From Agarilytica rhodophyticola (GTDB lineage: Bacteria; Pseudomonadota; Gammaproteobacteria; Pseudomonadales; Cellvibrionaceae): a stretch of DNA of 64,000 bases. Numbering within the stretch: the first letter of the stretch is position 1; the number at the start of each line of letters is the position of its first letter. Location: contig NZ_CP020038.1 of NCBI RefSeq assembly GCF_002157225.2, positions 3,440,501 through 3,504,500 on the forward strand, in the 5' to 3' direction. The notes beneath the pieces were generated by a model. The model saw only the letters and a list, made by a program, of their open reading frames with translations. It ran no database searches and was not told the origin of the DNA. Made by a program: the position numbers and the translations under genes. Shown piece by piece: positions 44,315 to 53,168 of this stretch.

Positions 44315-45848
44315 ATATGCTTTAGCTTATTGCCGCGTTTCAGATACCAAGCAACGCACCGAAGGGCACGGCTTGGAAAGCCAGCAACATCGCTGTATTC
44401 AGTTTGCCGAAGAAAAAGGCTTAATCATTGAAAAAATTTTTCATGACGATGTAACCGCTGGCGGAAACTTTAATAAACGCCCAGCCATGAACCAAATTTT
44501 AAATTATCTTGCCGCTAATCAAGATAAAAAATATGTGGTGATATTTGATGATATAAAACGTTTTTCCCGCGATGTGTATTTTTATTGGGATTTGATCAAA
44601 AAATTAGATGTCTATGGTGCAGACCCGATGTCACCTAATTTTGTTTTTGAAAAAACGCCAGAAGGACGATTTCAGCAATCTATTACCGTTGCTGCGGGTG
44701 AATATGAGCGTGAGTCAATTGCGCGCCAAACCAAGCAAAAAACGAAAGCCCGACTTGAGGCCGGGTTTCATGCGTTTATTGCGCCCGCAGGCTTTAAGTA
44801 CGAGAAAGTCAAAGGCCGTGGTAAGACACTCGTCAAAGATGAACCAACAGCGAGTGTCATCGCTGAGATGATGGAGGGTTTTGCATCAGGACGGTTTCAA
44901 ACCAAGCGCGAGTGTAAATATTTTCTGGAAGCAGCGCCAGAATTTCCCAAAACTGCCAGTGGCAGGATTGGGAATAACCAAGTTGATAAGATGCTGACTA
45001 ATCCACTCTATGCCGGAATGATTGAATATAAGCCGTGGGGAATAACACTCCGCCAAGGCAACCATGAAGGCATGGTCACCTATCAAACGTTCCTAAAAAT
45101 ACAAGAGCGCCTATTGGGGCGTAAGCATGCACCCGCGCGCAAAGACCTGAATAAAGACTTTCCTTTAAGAGGTGCCGTTTCTTGTGAGTGTGGTAATGCT
45201 CTCACCGCCGCTTGGTCAAAAAGCAAAAGCGGCAAGCTCCACCCTTATTATGTATGCCAAAATCGCAAATGCACCTACAAAGGAAAATCTATTCGCCGTG
45301 ATGTTTTAGAAGGGGAATTTGAAAAACTGCTTAAAAGCCTAAAGCCTTCACGGAACGTATTAAGCTTAGCAAGCGCAATGTTCAAAGACTTGTGGGATCA
45401 CATGGCAAAGACGCAACAGCAGCGCAAAGCAAACTTTATTAAAAACCAGCACAAGCTGGATCAAGAGATTAACAAAATGCTAGAGCGCCTTATCGAAACA
45501 GATAGTGCCACAGTTAGAAAGGCATTCGAGGACAAGATCGAAAAGCTCGAAAAACAAAAACTTGTTTTAACAGAGAAAATTGCAAATACAGGCAAGCCAC
45601 AAAGACCGTTTGAGCAAATGTATCGAACACCCATTGAGTTTTTATCAAACCCTTATAAAGTATGGGCTAACGGCGGGTTCCAAGGGAAAAGAGCCGTCCT
45701 AAAACTCACCTTTCCTAATCGTCTTATATGGGATCGTTTAGGTATGTATCGAACACCGCAAATATCTGATGTATTTAGAGTTTTTGAGAATTTTAAACAA
45801 AACTTGAAAATGGTGCCCAGGAGAGGACTTGAACCTCCACGGCCGTAA
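44307..45848 (+). CDS. Large serine recombinase/integrase
   Basis: A 513-residue large serine recombinase. The N-terminal resolvase domain has Y-C-R-V-S12 with the nucleophile Ser, then the TPEGRFQQSITVAAGEYERE block. A recombinase domain follows, a zinc ribbon (CECG...CQNRKC, residues about 294-326) and a coiled coil (residues about 370-430). ATG 44307 has AAAGGA at good spacing; ATG 44301 is too close. The last residues (MVPRRGLEPPRP) are encoded by antisense tRNA-Leu sequence, so the C-terminus is fused to the insertion site. It is the probable integrase of the element. Confidence 0.9.
   Translation: MIRYALAYCRVSDTKQRTEGHGLESQQHRCIQFAEEKGLIIEKIFHDDVTAGGNFNKRPAMNQILNYLAANQDKKYVVIFDDIKRFSRDVYFYWDLIKKLDVYGADPMSPNFVFEKTPEGRFQQSITVAAGEYERESIARQTKQKTKARLEAGFHAFIAPAGFKYEKVKGRGKTLVKDEPTASVIAEMMEGFASGRFQTKRECKYFLEAAPEFPKTASGRIGNNQVDKMLTNPLYAGMIEYKPWGITLRQGNHEGMVTYQTFLKIQERLLGRKHAPARKDLNKDFPLRGAVSCECGNALTAAWSKSKSGKLHPYYVCQNRKCTYKGKSIRRDVLEGEFEKLLKSLKPSRNVLSLASAMFKDLWDHMAKTQQQRKANFIKNQHKLDQEINKMLERLIETDSATVRKAFEDKIEKLEKQKLVLTEKIANTGKPQRPFEQMYRTPIEFLSNPYKVWANGGFQGKRAVLKLTFPNRLIWDRLGMYRTPQISDVFRVFENFKQNLKMVPRRGLEPPRP
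45811..45819. repeat. Right attachment core TGGTGCCCA (second copy 32948-32956)
   Basis: The 3' end of the tRNA-Leu gene (complement TGGGCACCA), repeated at the left edge of the element. Consistent with the duplicated core of a tRNA-targeted insertion; nine bases alone could match by chance. Confidence 0.5.
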
Positions 45849-45897
45849 GGCCACCAGCACCTGAAGCTGGCGTGTCTACCAATTTCACCACCTGGGC
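45811..45897 (-). tRNA. tRNA-Leu (anticodon CAG)
   Basis: An 87-nt tRNA. Acceptor stem GCCCAGG/CCTGGGC, then ACCA encoded. The anticodon loop reads TT-CAG-GT between CAGC/GCTG arms, so the anticodon is CAG (codon CUG). The long variable arm (GGTGGCCTTACGGCCGTG) is typical of class II leucine tRNAs, and GGTTCAAGTCC is the T loop. The serine recombinase gene ends inside it from the opposite strand. Confidence 0.95.
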
Positions 45898-46248
45898 GTG
45901 TTGCAAGCAGTCTAGTTCATATCGCTTGCGAGAGGGCGCGCACGATATCAAGTCTTGATGCTTTTGTCACGTTTTTACTTTGCTGGAAGTGCTTTTGAGT
46001 AATAAGTCTGCTGGTTTTTGATCTATCTTTAATATGAGTTTTCATACTAGTTAGTGTTTTAGGGGTGATCTAGGTCGTTTTTTACTAAAAAATACACGAT
46101 TTGTCATAAAAAGTCGTTGTATGGCGTGTAAAAAGTTAGCATGATGGCGCTATATTAGGAAAAACTCCAGGGAGCTGTGGCTGTATGGGGGATATTAATT
46201 TAACTGTAACGCCAGTTGTTTTGGGTTACTTATGAGGGATAAATAGCC
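45898..46248. other. Intergenic, no supported gene
   Basis: About 350 bp upstream of the tRNA-Leu gene and ahead of the next plus-strand gene. No clear promoter for the tRNA could be picked with confidence. Confidence 0.4.
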
Positions 46249-46770
46249 ATGAATACTGCAGATCTTGAAGCATTGCTGGATCAGAAATGTCTTGAGTCAA
46301 AGTTAGCATTAGAAAAAGAACGTAAACGCGATCTGGCTGCGTGTAATATTGAGATAATTGTGGTTGTATCATTTATAAGTCTTTTCGCTATTTTAGGGTA
46401 TTACATATGTTGGGGGGCGGGTTATAGTTTTTTTGCGAAGCAACAACATGACACGTCAGTGGCGATGTTGCTGGCCAAACCTGGGCCGCATGTGCCGCTA
46501 ATCCAGTCGGCATTGGCTGAAGATGGTTATGTTAGCTTGGTGGATTACAACAATTACGTGGAAATGGCGAACGCCTATAAGCTTCAGGTTGTGCCAGCTG
46601 ATCCAGGCCTAGTTGGGCTAGAGGGTGGGCTAGAGAGCTCCGAGGAGGGCGCAACTGTACAAGATGTTAAGGTGCCGACTAACGTGTCGAACTCCGCCAC
46701 AGAATCTGCCTCTAATACTAGTAGTACTGAGGCTGCGTTGAGCCCCGAGAATTCAGACTCCAACAATTAA
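46249..46770 (+). CDS. Single-span membrane protein with acidic tail, hypothetical
   Basis: A 173-residue protein. A charged N-terminal helix (residues 1-30) is followed by one transmembrane helix (IEIIVVVSFISLFAILGYYICWGAGY, about 34-59), a soluble domain, and a low-complexity Ser/Glu/Asn-rich C-terminus. It would be anchored with the C-terminal part in the periplasm. No family recognised. Confidence 0.6.
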   Translation: MNTADLEALLDQKCLESKLALEKERKRDLAACNIEIIVVVSFISLFAILGYYICWGAGYSFFAKQQHDTSVAMLLAKPGPHVPLIQSALAEDGYVSLVDYNNYVEMANAYKLQVVPADPGLVGLEGGLESSEEGATVQDVKVPTNVSNSATESASNTSSTEAALSPENSDSNN

Positions 46771-47053
46771 TACCTATTGCTGGGATATTTTGCTGTTATA
46801 TTAAATGTGAAATATCTCACAATTGAAAACGACACTCGTCCTTTTAAATGCCAGTTCTTATTCTGGTAATATCAGTATTTTATTTAAAAAAATCCCTTCG
46901 TTTTTATTATTTCCCTCTTTGGTTTACTATGCCTAGCATTAGGTAGCACGAAATATAGTTATGAATGATTTTATATAGATAGCACTATATGGGATGTGTT
47001 ATTTACTTAGTAACAAAGCGTAAACGATTATTAATAAAGGTATATAGAACTGA

Positions 47054-47491
47054 ATGAACATGTCAGAAGTAAAATTGGGGCTTGTGGGAATTGTTTTGGG
47101 AAGCATTGCACTTTTAATTGCACTGATCGCTTTTTGGGGTGGCCCTTTTGCTGAGCAGCCAACCTTAGAAGAAGCTTTGGCTGAAAAAGTGTTATCACTG
47201 CAAGATGCCGCAATTAAAGCACTTAACGGCGAGCCGATTGAAGATAGTTATCCGACGACAAGCAAGTGGAATGTGGATAAAGTAATTGATATTAGCATTC
47301 CTATTGTCGCCGTTATTGCTATTTTGATGGGAGTATTTAGTTTTGTATTCAAGGAGCCTATTCGTGTTTCTGCTTGTGCAATGGCAATAGGGTTTAGTGC
47401 AATTGCTTTTCAATTTATCGCCATGTATGCGATGGCACTGTTATTTGTTTTTTTATTAGTCGCTATTATAGGGGCCATCTTTAGTAGCTAA
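47054..47491 (+). CDS. Small integral membrane protein, hypothetical
   Basis: A 145-residue inner-membrane protein with about four hydrophobic helices (residues 8-28, 78-95, 100-120, 124-144) and one long polar loop (EQPTLEEALAEKVLSLQDAAIKALNGEP). The pattern resembles conserved membrane proteins of unknown function in Gammaproteobacteria. It is followed by an AT-rich inverted repeat and then the convergent TetR gene. Confidence 0.65.
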   Translation: MNMSEVKLGLVGIVLGSIALLIALIAFWGGPFAEQPTLEEALAEKVLSLQDAAIKALNGEPIEDSYPTTSKWNVDKVIDISIPIVAVIAILMGVFSFVFKEPIRVSACAMAIGFSAIAFQFIAMYAMALLFVFLLVAIIGAIFSS

Positions 47492-47498
47492 CTCGTTA

Positions 47499-47538
47499 AA
47501 TTTAATCAGGTGAATATATTAGACGCGTTGATTAAATT
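47499..47538. terminator. AT-rich inverted repeat between convergent genes
   Basis: AATTTAATCA (47499-47508) and TGATTAAATT (47529-47538) are perfect 10-bp arms. They lie between the plus-strand membrane gene and the end of the minus-strand TetR gene. Low GC and no clear T run make this a weak terminator call. Confidence 0.35.
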
Positions 47539-47561
47539 ATTAAGGACAATAACTCTGTTAA

Positions 47562-48164
47562 TTACAAAAGTACAATTTTGACTCGATATTCAATATCTTC
47601 GAGCATGGTATTTCGTTTAATACCAGAGCGTGCACGAAAAATATGACCTTGTCGAAGGTCATACATCAGGCGGGCTCTTTCCAAAGAGGGAAAGTTTTCT
47701 GCCAATACGCCATTTTCTTTCTCTAGATTAAAACGTTGTTCTAGGCGCTCGTCTGTTTGTGCAATGGATGCTTGTAGACGTTCTTGTATTCCTTCTAGTC
47801 CCCCTGAATTTGTTGATACACAAGAACCGAGAAAATCACCTAACTTACCTTCACTTCGCCCTGTGGCGCATTCAATAGAGGTTTTAAGAAAAGCTCTTAC
47901 CGCCTCAGTAATATTTTTTTCTGCGTCAAATGCCACTAAGGGGGCGCAAGCGTTGTCTGAAATATAACAATCAATGGACTTAAGGTAGAGTGCATATTTG
48001 TCGCCAAATGCAGCGTATAAGCTTGGACGGTTAATGCCCATTGCCCGGGTAAGATCTCCCATTGAGGCGCCGTCATATCCCTTTTCCCAGAATACATGCA
48101 TGGCATCGCGCAGCGCTTTGTCTGGATCAAATTGACGTGGCCTGCCCATTTTCGGAGTTGTCAT
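47562..48164 (-). CDS. TetR-family transcriptional regulator
   Basis: A 200-residue TetR regulator. The N-terminal helix-turn-helix reads GRPRQFDPDKALRDAMHVFWEKGYDGASMGDLTRAMGINRPSLYAAFGDKYALY. The ligand domain contains CVSTNSGGLEGIQERLQ. It is divergent from the truncated hemoglobin gene (288 bp apart), which is a plausible target; redox or nitrosative signal sensing is an inference. Confidence 0.92.
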   Translation of the reverse strand: MTTPKMGRPRQFDPDKALRDAMHVFWEKGYDGASMGDLTRAMGINRPSLYAAFGDKYALYLKSIDCYISDNACAPLVAFDAEKNITEAVRAFLKTSIECATGRSEGKLGDFLGSCVSTNSGGLEGIQERLQASIAQTDERLEQRFNLEKENGVLAENFPSLERARLMYDLRQGHIFRARSGIKRNTMLEDIEYRVKIVLL

Positions 48165-48370
48165 AAGCCCTAAACCTTAGATTTTTACACGGTGTTATTT
48201 TGCTGAAGCTGTCAGAGTAAACAAGCTTCTTAAGATCTTTATTCTAAAGATAAAATCAGTGCGATTAAAGTTTGAGAAAGAGTTTAAATATTATAAATCG
48301 ATTTTAAATTTTAAGATTATGATTGTTTTCTAATCCAATGTTAGTTGGCATATATCGCGCTATACTTTAT

Positions 48371-48413
48371 AAATACCTATCTAGGCAACTCCCCAAATTT
48401 AGGTATTTTTCTT
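48371..48413 (+). promoter_or_regulatory. Leader hairpin with T tract before the hemoglobin gene
   Basis: AAATACCT (48371-48378) and AGGTATTT (48401-48408) pair perfectly across a 22-nt loop and are followed by TTCTTTT. It lies about 40 bp upstream of the hemoglobin start and downstream of any shared divergent promoter, so it may attenuate transcription or stop antisense/read-through RNA. Confidence 0.4.
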
Positions 48414-48451
48414 TTAATGATAAATACGGTGCGACATGAGGTACGGCATAT

Positions 48452-48823
48452 ATGACAGCAACATTACTTTATCAGCGCTTAGGCGGTTATGATGGTATTA
48501 CAACTTTTGTCGATAACTTATTACCGCGTTTAAAAGCAGACCAGAAACTTGGTCGGTTTTGGCAGAATCGTGGAGATGACGGTGTAAAAAGGGAAAAGCA
48601 ATTACTTATCGATTACCTTTGTTATAAATGCGGAGGCCCCGTTTACTACACTGGTAGGGATATGCTATTAACGCACAGAGGTATGAATATCGACGAAGAA
48701 GATTGGGATATTTTTTGCCAACATGCTGGAGCTACGATGCAAAGGTTAAATATCCCGGAACAAGAGGTACAAGAAATAGTTGCTTTTGTCGGTGCATTAA
48801 AAAGCGATATTGTAGAAGTTTAA
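48452..48823 (+). CDS. Group I truncated hemoglobin
   Basis: A 123-residue truncated hemoglobin. YQRLGGYDGITTFVDNLLPRLKAD gives the N-terminal block, DYLCYKCGGPVYYTGRDMLLTHRGMNI the E/F region with the heme-ligating His (LLTHRGM), and DIFCQHAGATMQRLNIPEQE a later helix. GAGG lies ahead of the start. Members bind O2/NO and take part in redox or NO detoxification. It is 12 bp from the convergent PepSY gene end. Confidence 0.9.
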   Translation: MTATLLYQRLGGYDGITTFVDNLLPRLKADQKLGRFWQNRGDDGVKREKQLLIDYLCYKCGGPVYYTGRDMLLTHRGMNIDEEDWDIFCQHAGATMQRLNIPEQEVQEIVAFVGALKSDIVEV

Positions 48824-48835
48824 CCCTCTAAATCT

Positions 48836-50263
48836 TTACTCCCCCTTGTCTATTTTAAGTTGCGGCATTATACGAGAGTTAAACAAGCTCAGGCTGAATT
48901 CAAACAGAAGGATTATGGCTAAGCTAAGGGCGAACAAAGGCAAGAATAAAGCAAAGCCTAAAATAGTAATCACAACCCAGGCTGGAATATGTTTTCCAGA
49001 GGGAATGCCGGGTGCGGCGAGTTTGCCTTCAGGGCGTCGCTTCCACCACATATAGAAACCGGTAATACTTAGTAGTATCACTCCCAAGGTGGCGATAAGC
49101 CCCAGCAGCTGATTTAGCCAACCGAATAACACGCCTTCATGAAAAGCAATACCATAGGAGGCGAGCCTTTTCACTGGGTGATAGTCTGTAAACACAATAC
49201 TCATAATCTTTTCGCCACTCCAACGATCAAAGTGATGGGTTTGTCGAAGAGGGCGGTTGGGAGTCATGGAGCGCACTGTCCATACACCATTTTCTCCTCT
49301 TGGTGGATGGATCTCGATGGGGGGATGCAAATCAAAGTCACGAATTTTAAGTACAATATCTGAAAGTAATACCGATGCTGTGTCGGTGTTATTTTCAGCG
49401 TTGGATTTAAGGGTGACTTTAATATCCTCATCGTTAGATAATTGCCAAAGGTCAATGCCGTCGTCTTTGTTTGACGTTTGCTTATGATGCTCATGCGGGT
49501 CTTGAGAGGTTAAGGTAATATTCCATTCCTGGCCTGGACCTCCCCAAGACATGTAGCTTTGTATTTGTTGGAAAAGACCTCCCCAGACTTTTGTCCAAGG
49601 TAATCCTGACAACAACAACAGCAGAACAAAGCCTGAAATCCATAGACCTGTGACGCCATGCAAGTGGTACCAGAAGTTACGTTTTTTAATCGGTGCACTA
49701 GGTGGGCCTAATGCACGTTTTATCGCTGCACCGGGGCTATGGGAAATCTCTTGCGCACGTGGCCACCATAAAAACACACCGCTAATAATGAGAATTATCA
49801 TCCAGCTTGCCATAAATTCCACCAAGTAGGAGCCACGTCTGCCTACCAGTAACTCGCCGTGTATACGAGACATTAAATTCATAAAACGCTGCCCACGAGG
49901 TGACTCGTGTAATACTTCACCATTAAATTGATTGACCCAAGTAACAAGGCGATCATTTTGATAGTCGATTTCAATTTTAACTGCAGCACTGCCGTTTTCT
50001 GGTAGCGTATAGCGTTTAAACTTTGCGCCGGTATAGGTGCTTAATACACTGGCGACAAGGGCGTCTTCTGATAATTTTTCGCCGCTACTGGTATCCGCCT
50101 GTCTATCGATATAACGTTCGAAATAGGCATTAAATTGTGGTTTAAAAAGATAAATGCCACCTGTTATCGCTAGCACCATTGCAAAAGGTAATACCATTAG
50201 GCCGGCAAAGAAATGCCAGCGCCATATACGTTGTTGCAATAGTGAATAGCTTTGTCTTTTCAC
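48836..50263 (-). CDS. PepSY-associated transmembrane protein (FoxB/PiuB-like)
   Basis: A 475-residue inner-membrane protein of the PepSY_TM family. The N-terminus RIWRWHFFAGLMVLPFAMVLAITGGIYLFKPQF is diagnostic. A periplasmic PepSY region lies between helices, with further spans at WMIILIISGVFLWWP, WISGFVLLLLLSGLPW and LLGLIATLGVILLSITGFYMWW. Relatives reduce or release iron from siderophores. It follows the TonB receptor by 25 bp, so the pair is an iron-uptake operon. Confidence 0.92.
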   Translation of the reverse strand: MKRQSYSLLQQRIWRWHFFAGLMVLPFAMVLAITGGIYLFKPQFNAYFERYIDRQADTSSGEKLSEDALVASVLSTYTGAKFKRYTLPENGSAAVKIEIDYQNDRLVTWVNQFNGEVLHESPRGQRFMNLMSRIHGELLVGRRGSYLVEFMASWMIILIISGVFLWWPRAQEISHSPGAAIKRALGPPSAPIKKRNFWYHLHGVTGLWISGFVLLLLLSGLPWTKVWGGLFQQIQSYMSWGGPGQEWNITLTSQDPHEHHKQTSNKDDGIDLWQLSNDEDIKVTLKSNAENNTDTASVLLSDIVLKIRDFDLHPPIEIHPPRGENGVWTVRSMTPNRPLRQTHHFDRWSGEKIMSIVFTDYHPVKRLASYGIAFHEGVLFGWLNQLLGLIATLGVILLSITGFYMWWKRRPEGKLAAPGIPSGKHIPAWVVITILGFALFLPLFALSLAIILLFEFSLSLFNSRIMPQLKIDKGE

Positions 50264-50288
50264 AGAGGGTTACCTTAATATGTTAAGT

Positions 50289-52583
50289 TTATTCGCCGAA
50301 TGTGTGTGTTGCTTCTAAGTAAAATGTACGAGAGGGCCAGGGATGAAATACATAGGCTTGTTCATTGGCGATATTATCAACTCCAGCACTTAGCAAGGTG
50401 GTTTTAGCCAGCTGCCAATTGGCTTTAACACCGAAGAAAATAAATTCATCATGAGCACCAAATACATTTTCTTCAGTGTCGTTATTATCGAGTCTTCCAG
50501 AGCTGTCACTGGCATAGCGCACGCTGCCACTCATTTTAAACTTATCGCTAAGGGGATAGCTTAGGATTAAGTTACTGCGCCAATTTGGCATACGGGGAAA
50601 GTCGTTGCCTACAATTTCTGGGTTTAATATATTTTTGGTAATTTCAGTATCTATGTAACTGAGGTTATAACGAATATCGAGCAGGCTTCCCCAGATATTT
50701 TGTTGTTGCAATGTGAACTCGGCACCCTTTGTTGTCACTTCGTCTACGGGCAAGCTAGTGGTGATGCTGCCAATATCGGTACGGGTGGATTGATTGAAAA
50801 TTACATCGTCTACAACATCATAAAACACGTTAACTTTTACACTGCCGCTTGCTAGGGTGTGTTCGAAAGACAAGTTGTGAAAAATACCATCTTCTGGTTG
50901 CAAGCTCGGGTCTGAGATAAATACCGAACCGTCGCTGGTTGCACCGTCGTTACGATAAAGCTCTTCAATAATAGGAAATCTCAGTGCGCGTGCTAAGGAG
51001 TAGCGCACAGCGATGCTGTCGTTAGGGGTAAAGCCCAAGGAAAATTTTGGTGACCAGCCACTTTCAGTGCGGTCTTCTACAGTGTTGCCGCCAGAGTAGC
51101 CGTCTTTCGTCTCCCAGTCTTCGTAACGCAGCCCTAGTGCAAGATCCCATTGCTCTGAAAGGGTGTAGCCATATTGGGCGAAAAGAGCGAGAGTGCTTGC
51201 TTTACCGCCGCTGTCTGAACGGCCGCTACTAAGATCGCCATCTGTTTCATCGGCAGGGCGGATATTGTCAATAGAGTTGTAGTCGTCGGCGATGATGTTT
51301 AATTCATAGCTATCGACATGAAAGCCAAGGGATATGCGCTGGCTCGGGTTGCCAAATAATTCTTGTGTGCCAAATTTGATATCGAAAATATCCCAGCCAG
51401 TATCTTCAAATTCAGTAATACGGCCTCGAAATGCATTATTTTGCGCGATAAAGTCTGGGTCGAGAGGGTTGCGTCCTGTGCGTACTTCACTGTCATCTAA
51501 TATTCTAAAATTACTGTAAAATGCATCGAATAGCCATGTGCTGCTGATATCGCCGCTTAGGCCCAGACCGCTAAGTAGACTGTTGCGATCCTGATCACGG
51601 TTTTGAAAATTGCTGCCTCTGATATTAAATGCTTGTCCATCTAATTGTACTAGTCCATTCCATACTGTATTGCCATTTTCATCCTGAATAAAATTATTGG
51701 CGCTGTCCTGCTTACGATCGCGCTCTTCATAGGCAATGGAGCCACGTAACTTTAGATTGTTAATATCATAGGTAAATTTTGCTTTAAATAAATCAGTTAC
51801 GGCGTTAGTGGGGCCGGAGTCAGCATAATAGATAACAGCTTGGCCGAATTCGTTCGATCCGTTAAAACCGCCACTGACTGTTCTGGCGTTAGCGGTGGGA
51901 CTTGTGATAATACCTGCATTGTATTGCGTTTGGGGTTGGCTATCATTTTCCAGATGGTTGTAGGACAGGTGTAGGCTAAAGTCCTCAAAACGGTCTTCAT
52001 AAGCGATAAAGGCTCTGCCGCCATTAAAGTTCTCGTCGGTCCTCCAAATACTGTAATCCTGACTGAACAAGCTACCTTGCAAGATAACTTTACGTTTTGT
52101 GGGTGTTTTGGTGGTCATATTCACCACGCCGCCCATAGCATTGCCGCTATACTCCGCTGAAAATGGGCCATAGATCAACTCCACTTCTGCTACTTCAGCG
52201 GGGGACACCAGTGACCAGCGTGGTGAGCCTGAAAAGCGCGTTTGCAAGTGATAATGCAAGGGCATGCCATCGGCAAACACCATAGAGCGGGTGCCTTGAA
52301 ACATATTGGAGCTACGAATGCCAATAACTCCGTTTGGGTCACCTATAAAACGGCGGCGGACAATGACACTGGGTTCATGGCTGATAGCATCTTCAACAGT
52401 ATTAAAGCTAATGCTTTGTAATTCTTGTGCGCTAATACGGCTACTTGGACTCACTACTGAAGTATCTTTAATACGCCCGTCACTAATAATCAGAAGCTGC
52501 TCTTCGTTGTTTTCTGCCTGGGCTTTTATACAAGCACTGACTAAAAACACACTGCCTAATATTGAAATTACGCGCATTGCCAC
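50289..52583 (-). CDS. TonB-dependent outer-membrane receptor
   Basis: A 764-residue TonB-dependent receptor. Signal peptide at residues 1-23 (ILGSVFLVSACIKAQA). The plug domain holds AQELQSISFNTVEDAISHEPSVIVRRR and VELIYGPFSAEYSGNAMGGVVNMTTK; the barrel ends with a beta-strand (RTFYLEATHTFGE). It should import a ferric chelate or cofactor using TonB energy. It heads the operon with the PepSY protein. No clear Fur box was found upstream. Confidence 0.93.
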   Translation of the reverse strand: MAMRVISILGSVFLVSACIKAQAENNEEQLLIISDGRIKDTSVVSPSSRISAQELQSISFNTVEDAISHEPSVIVRRRFIGDPNGVIGIRSSNMFQGTRSMVFADGMPLHYHLQTRFSGSPRWSLVSPAEVAEVELIYGPFSAEYSGNAMGGVVNMTTKTPTKRKVILQGSLFSQDYSIWRTDENFNGGRAFIAYEDRFEDFSLHLSYNHLENDSQPQTQYNAGIITSPTANARTVSGGFNGSNEFGQAVIYYADSGPTNAVTDLFKAKFTYDINNLKLRGSIAYEERDRKQDSANNFIQDENGNTVWNGLVQLDGQAFNIRGSNFQNRDQDRNSLLSGLGLSGDISSTWLFDAFYSNFRILDDSEVRTGRNPLDPDFIAQNNAFRGRITEFEDTGWDIFDIKFGTQELFGNPSQRISLGFHVDSYELNIIADDYNSIDNIRPADETDGDLSSGRSDSGGKASTLALFAQYGYTLSEQWDLALGLRYEDWETKDGYSGGNTVEDRTESGWSPKFSLGFTPNDSIAVRYSLARALRFPIIEELYRNDGATSDGSVFISDPSLQPEDGIFHNLSFEHTLASGSVKVNVFYDVVDDVIFNQSTRTDIGSITTSLPVDEVTTKGAEFTLQQQNIWGSLLDIRYNLSYIDTEITKNILNPEIVGNDFPRMPNWRSNLILSYPLSDKFKMSGSVRYASDSSGRLDNNDTEENVFGAHDEFIFFGVKANWQLAKTTLLSAGVDNIANEQAYVFHPWPSRTFYLEATHTFGE

Positions 52584-52823
52584 GTCCTAAAACTTTTTTG
52601 TATTTATTGACTAATGTTGTTTCGTGAAACGAAATAAATTTTTATGGGAGATATTTTTGAAGGGGAGTATAAAGGCATGTGACTTTCGCACAATGCGGCA
52701 TTTTGTCGCAATAAGTGTGTGTTAATTAAAAAATTTTAAGTTGTGTGTCCAAAACCGTGATGTTGACACGTCACAGTGTAACAACCGAATCGATTTTACA
52801 AATTTGATCAAATAGGAAGTACG

Positions 52824-53168
52824 ATGTCTAGAAAAAACTATTTATGTATTATGCGTAGTCAGCCACAAAAAAACACGCAAAAACAAGCCCCTTCACCCGC
52901 GCAAATGGAAGAGATGATGGCGAAATTTAACCAATGGAAAGAAACCTTTAAAGACAATATTATCGATATGGGAGGCAAGTTAGGGGAAGGTAAAGTGGTG
53001 ACCACTGAGCAGATAAGTGATGGTCCCTTTGTGGAAGCGAAAGAAATCGCTGGCGGGTTTATGATTGTGGCGGCTGAAAATATTGAAGAAGCTACTGAAG
53101 TTGCTCGTCAAAGCCCTGGCGTCTTTCCCGGTTCAAGTGTGGAAGTAAGGGAGATTATTAGCTCTTGA
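52824..53168 (+). CDS. YCII/DGPF-domain protein
   Basis: A 114-residue protein of the YCII-like DGPF family: N-terminal beta-strand MSRKNYLCIMR, a helix around residues 25-45, and the name-giving D66-G-P-F69 in ISDGPFVEAKEIAGG. Such genes accompany ECF42 sigma factors. It overlaps the sigma gene start, suggesting translational coupling. Function of the family is not known in detail. Confidence 0.9.
   Translation: MSRKNYLCIMRSQPQKNTQKQAPSPAQMEEMMAKFNQWKETFKDNIIDMGGKLGEGKVVTTEQISDGPFVEAKEIAGGFMIVAAENIEEATEVARQSPGVFPGSSVEVREIISS

Larger units (their letters stand above)
32948..45819. mobile_element. Integrative mobilizable element in tRNA-Leu carrying Hachiman
   Basis: The segment is bounded by TGGTGCCCA, present at 32948-32956 and at 45811-45819, where it is the last 9 bases of tRNA-Leu(CAG). 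Between these lie MobC, a relaxase, ParDE, XRE, a tyrosine recombinase, Hachiman genes, a helicase, a small gene and a large serine recombinase abutting the tRNA. There are no type IV secretion genes, so it would be mobilizable rather than self-transmissible. Boundaries are inferred from the short repeat and gene content; the 9-bp match alone is weak evidence. Confidence 0.7.

Noticed and set aside
52584-52823. Fur box upstream of the TonB receptor gene
   Set aside because: Searched for a GATAATGATAATCATTATC-like site; only short imperfect dyads (GTTTC/GAAAC) were seen.
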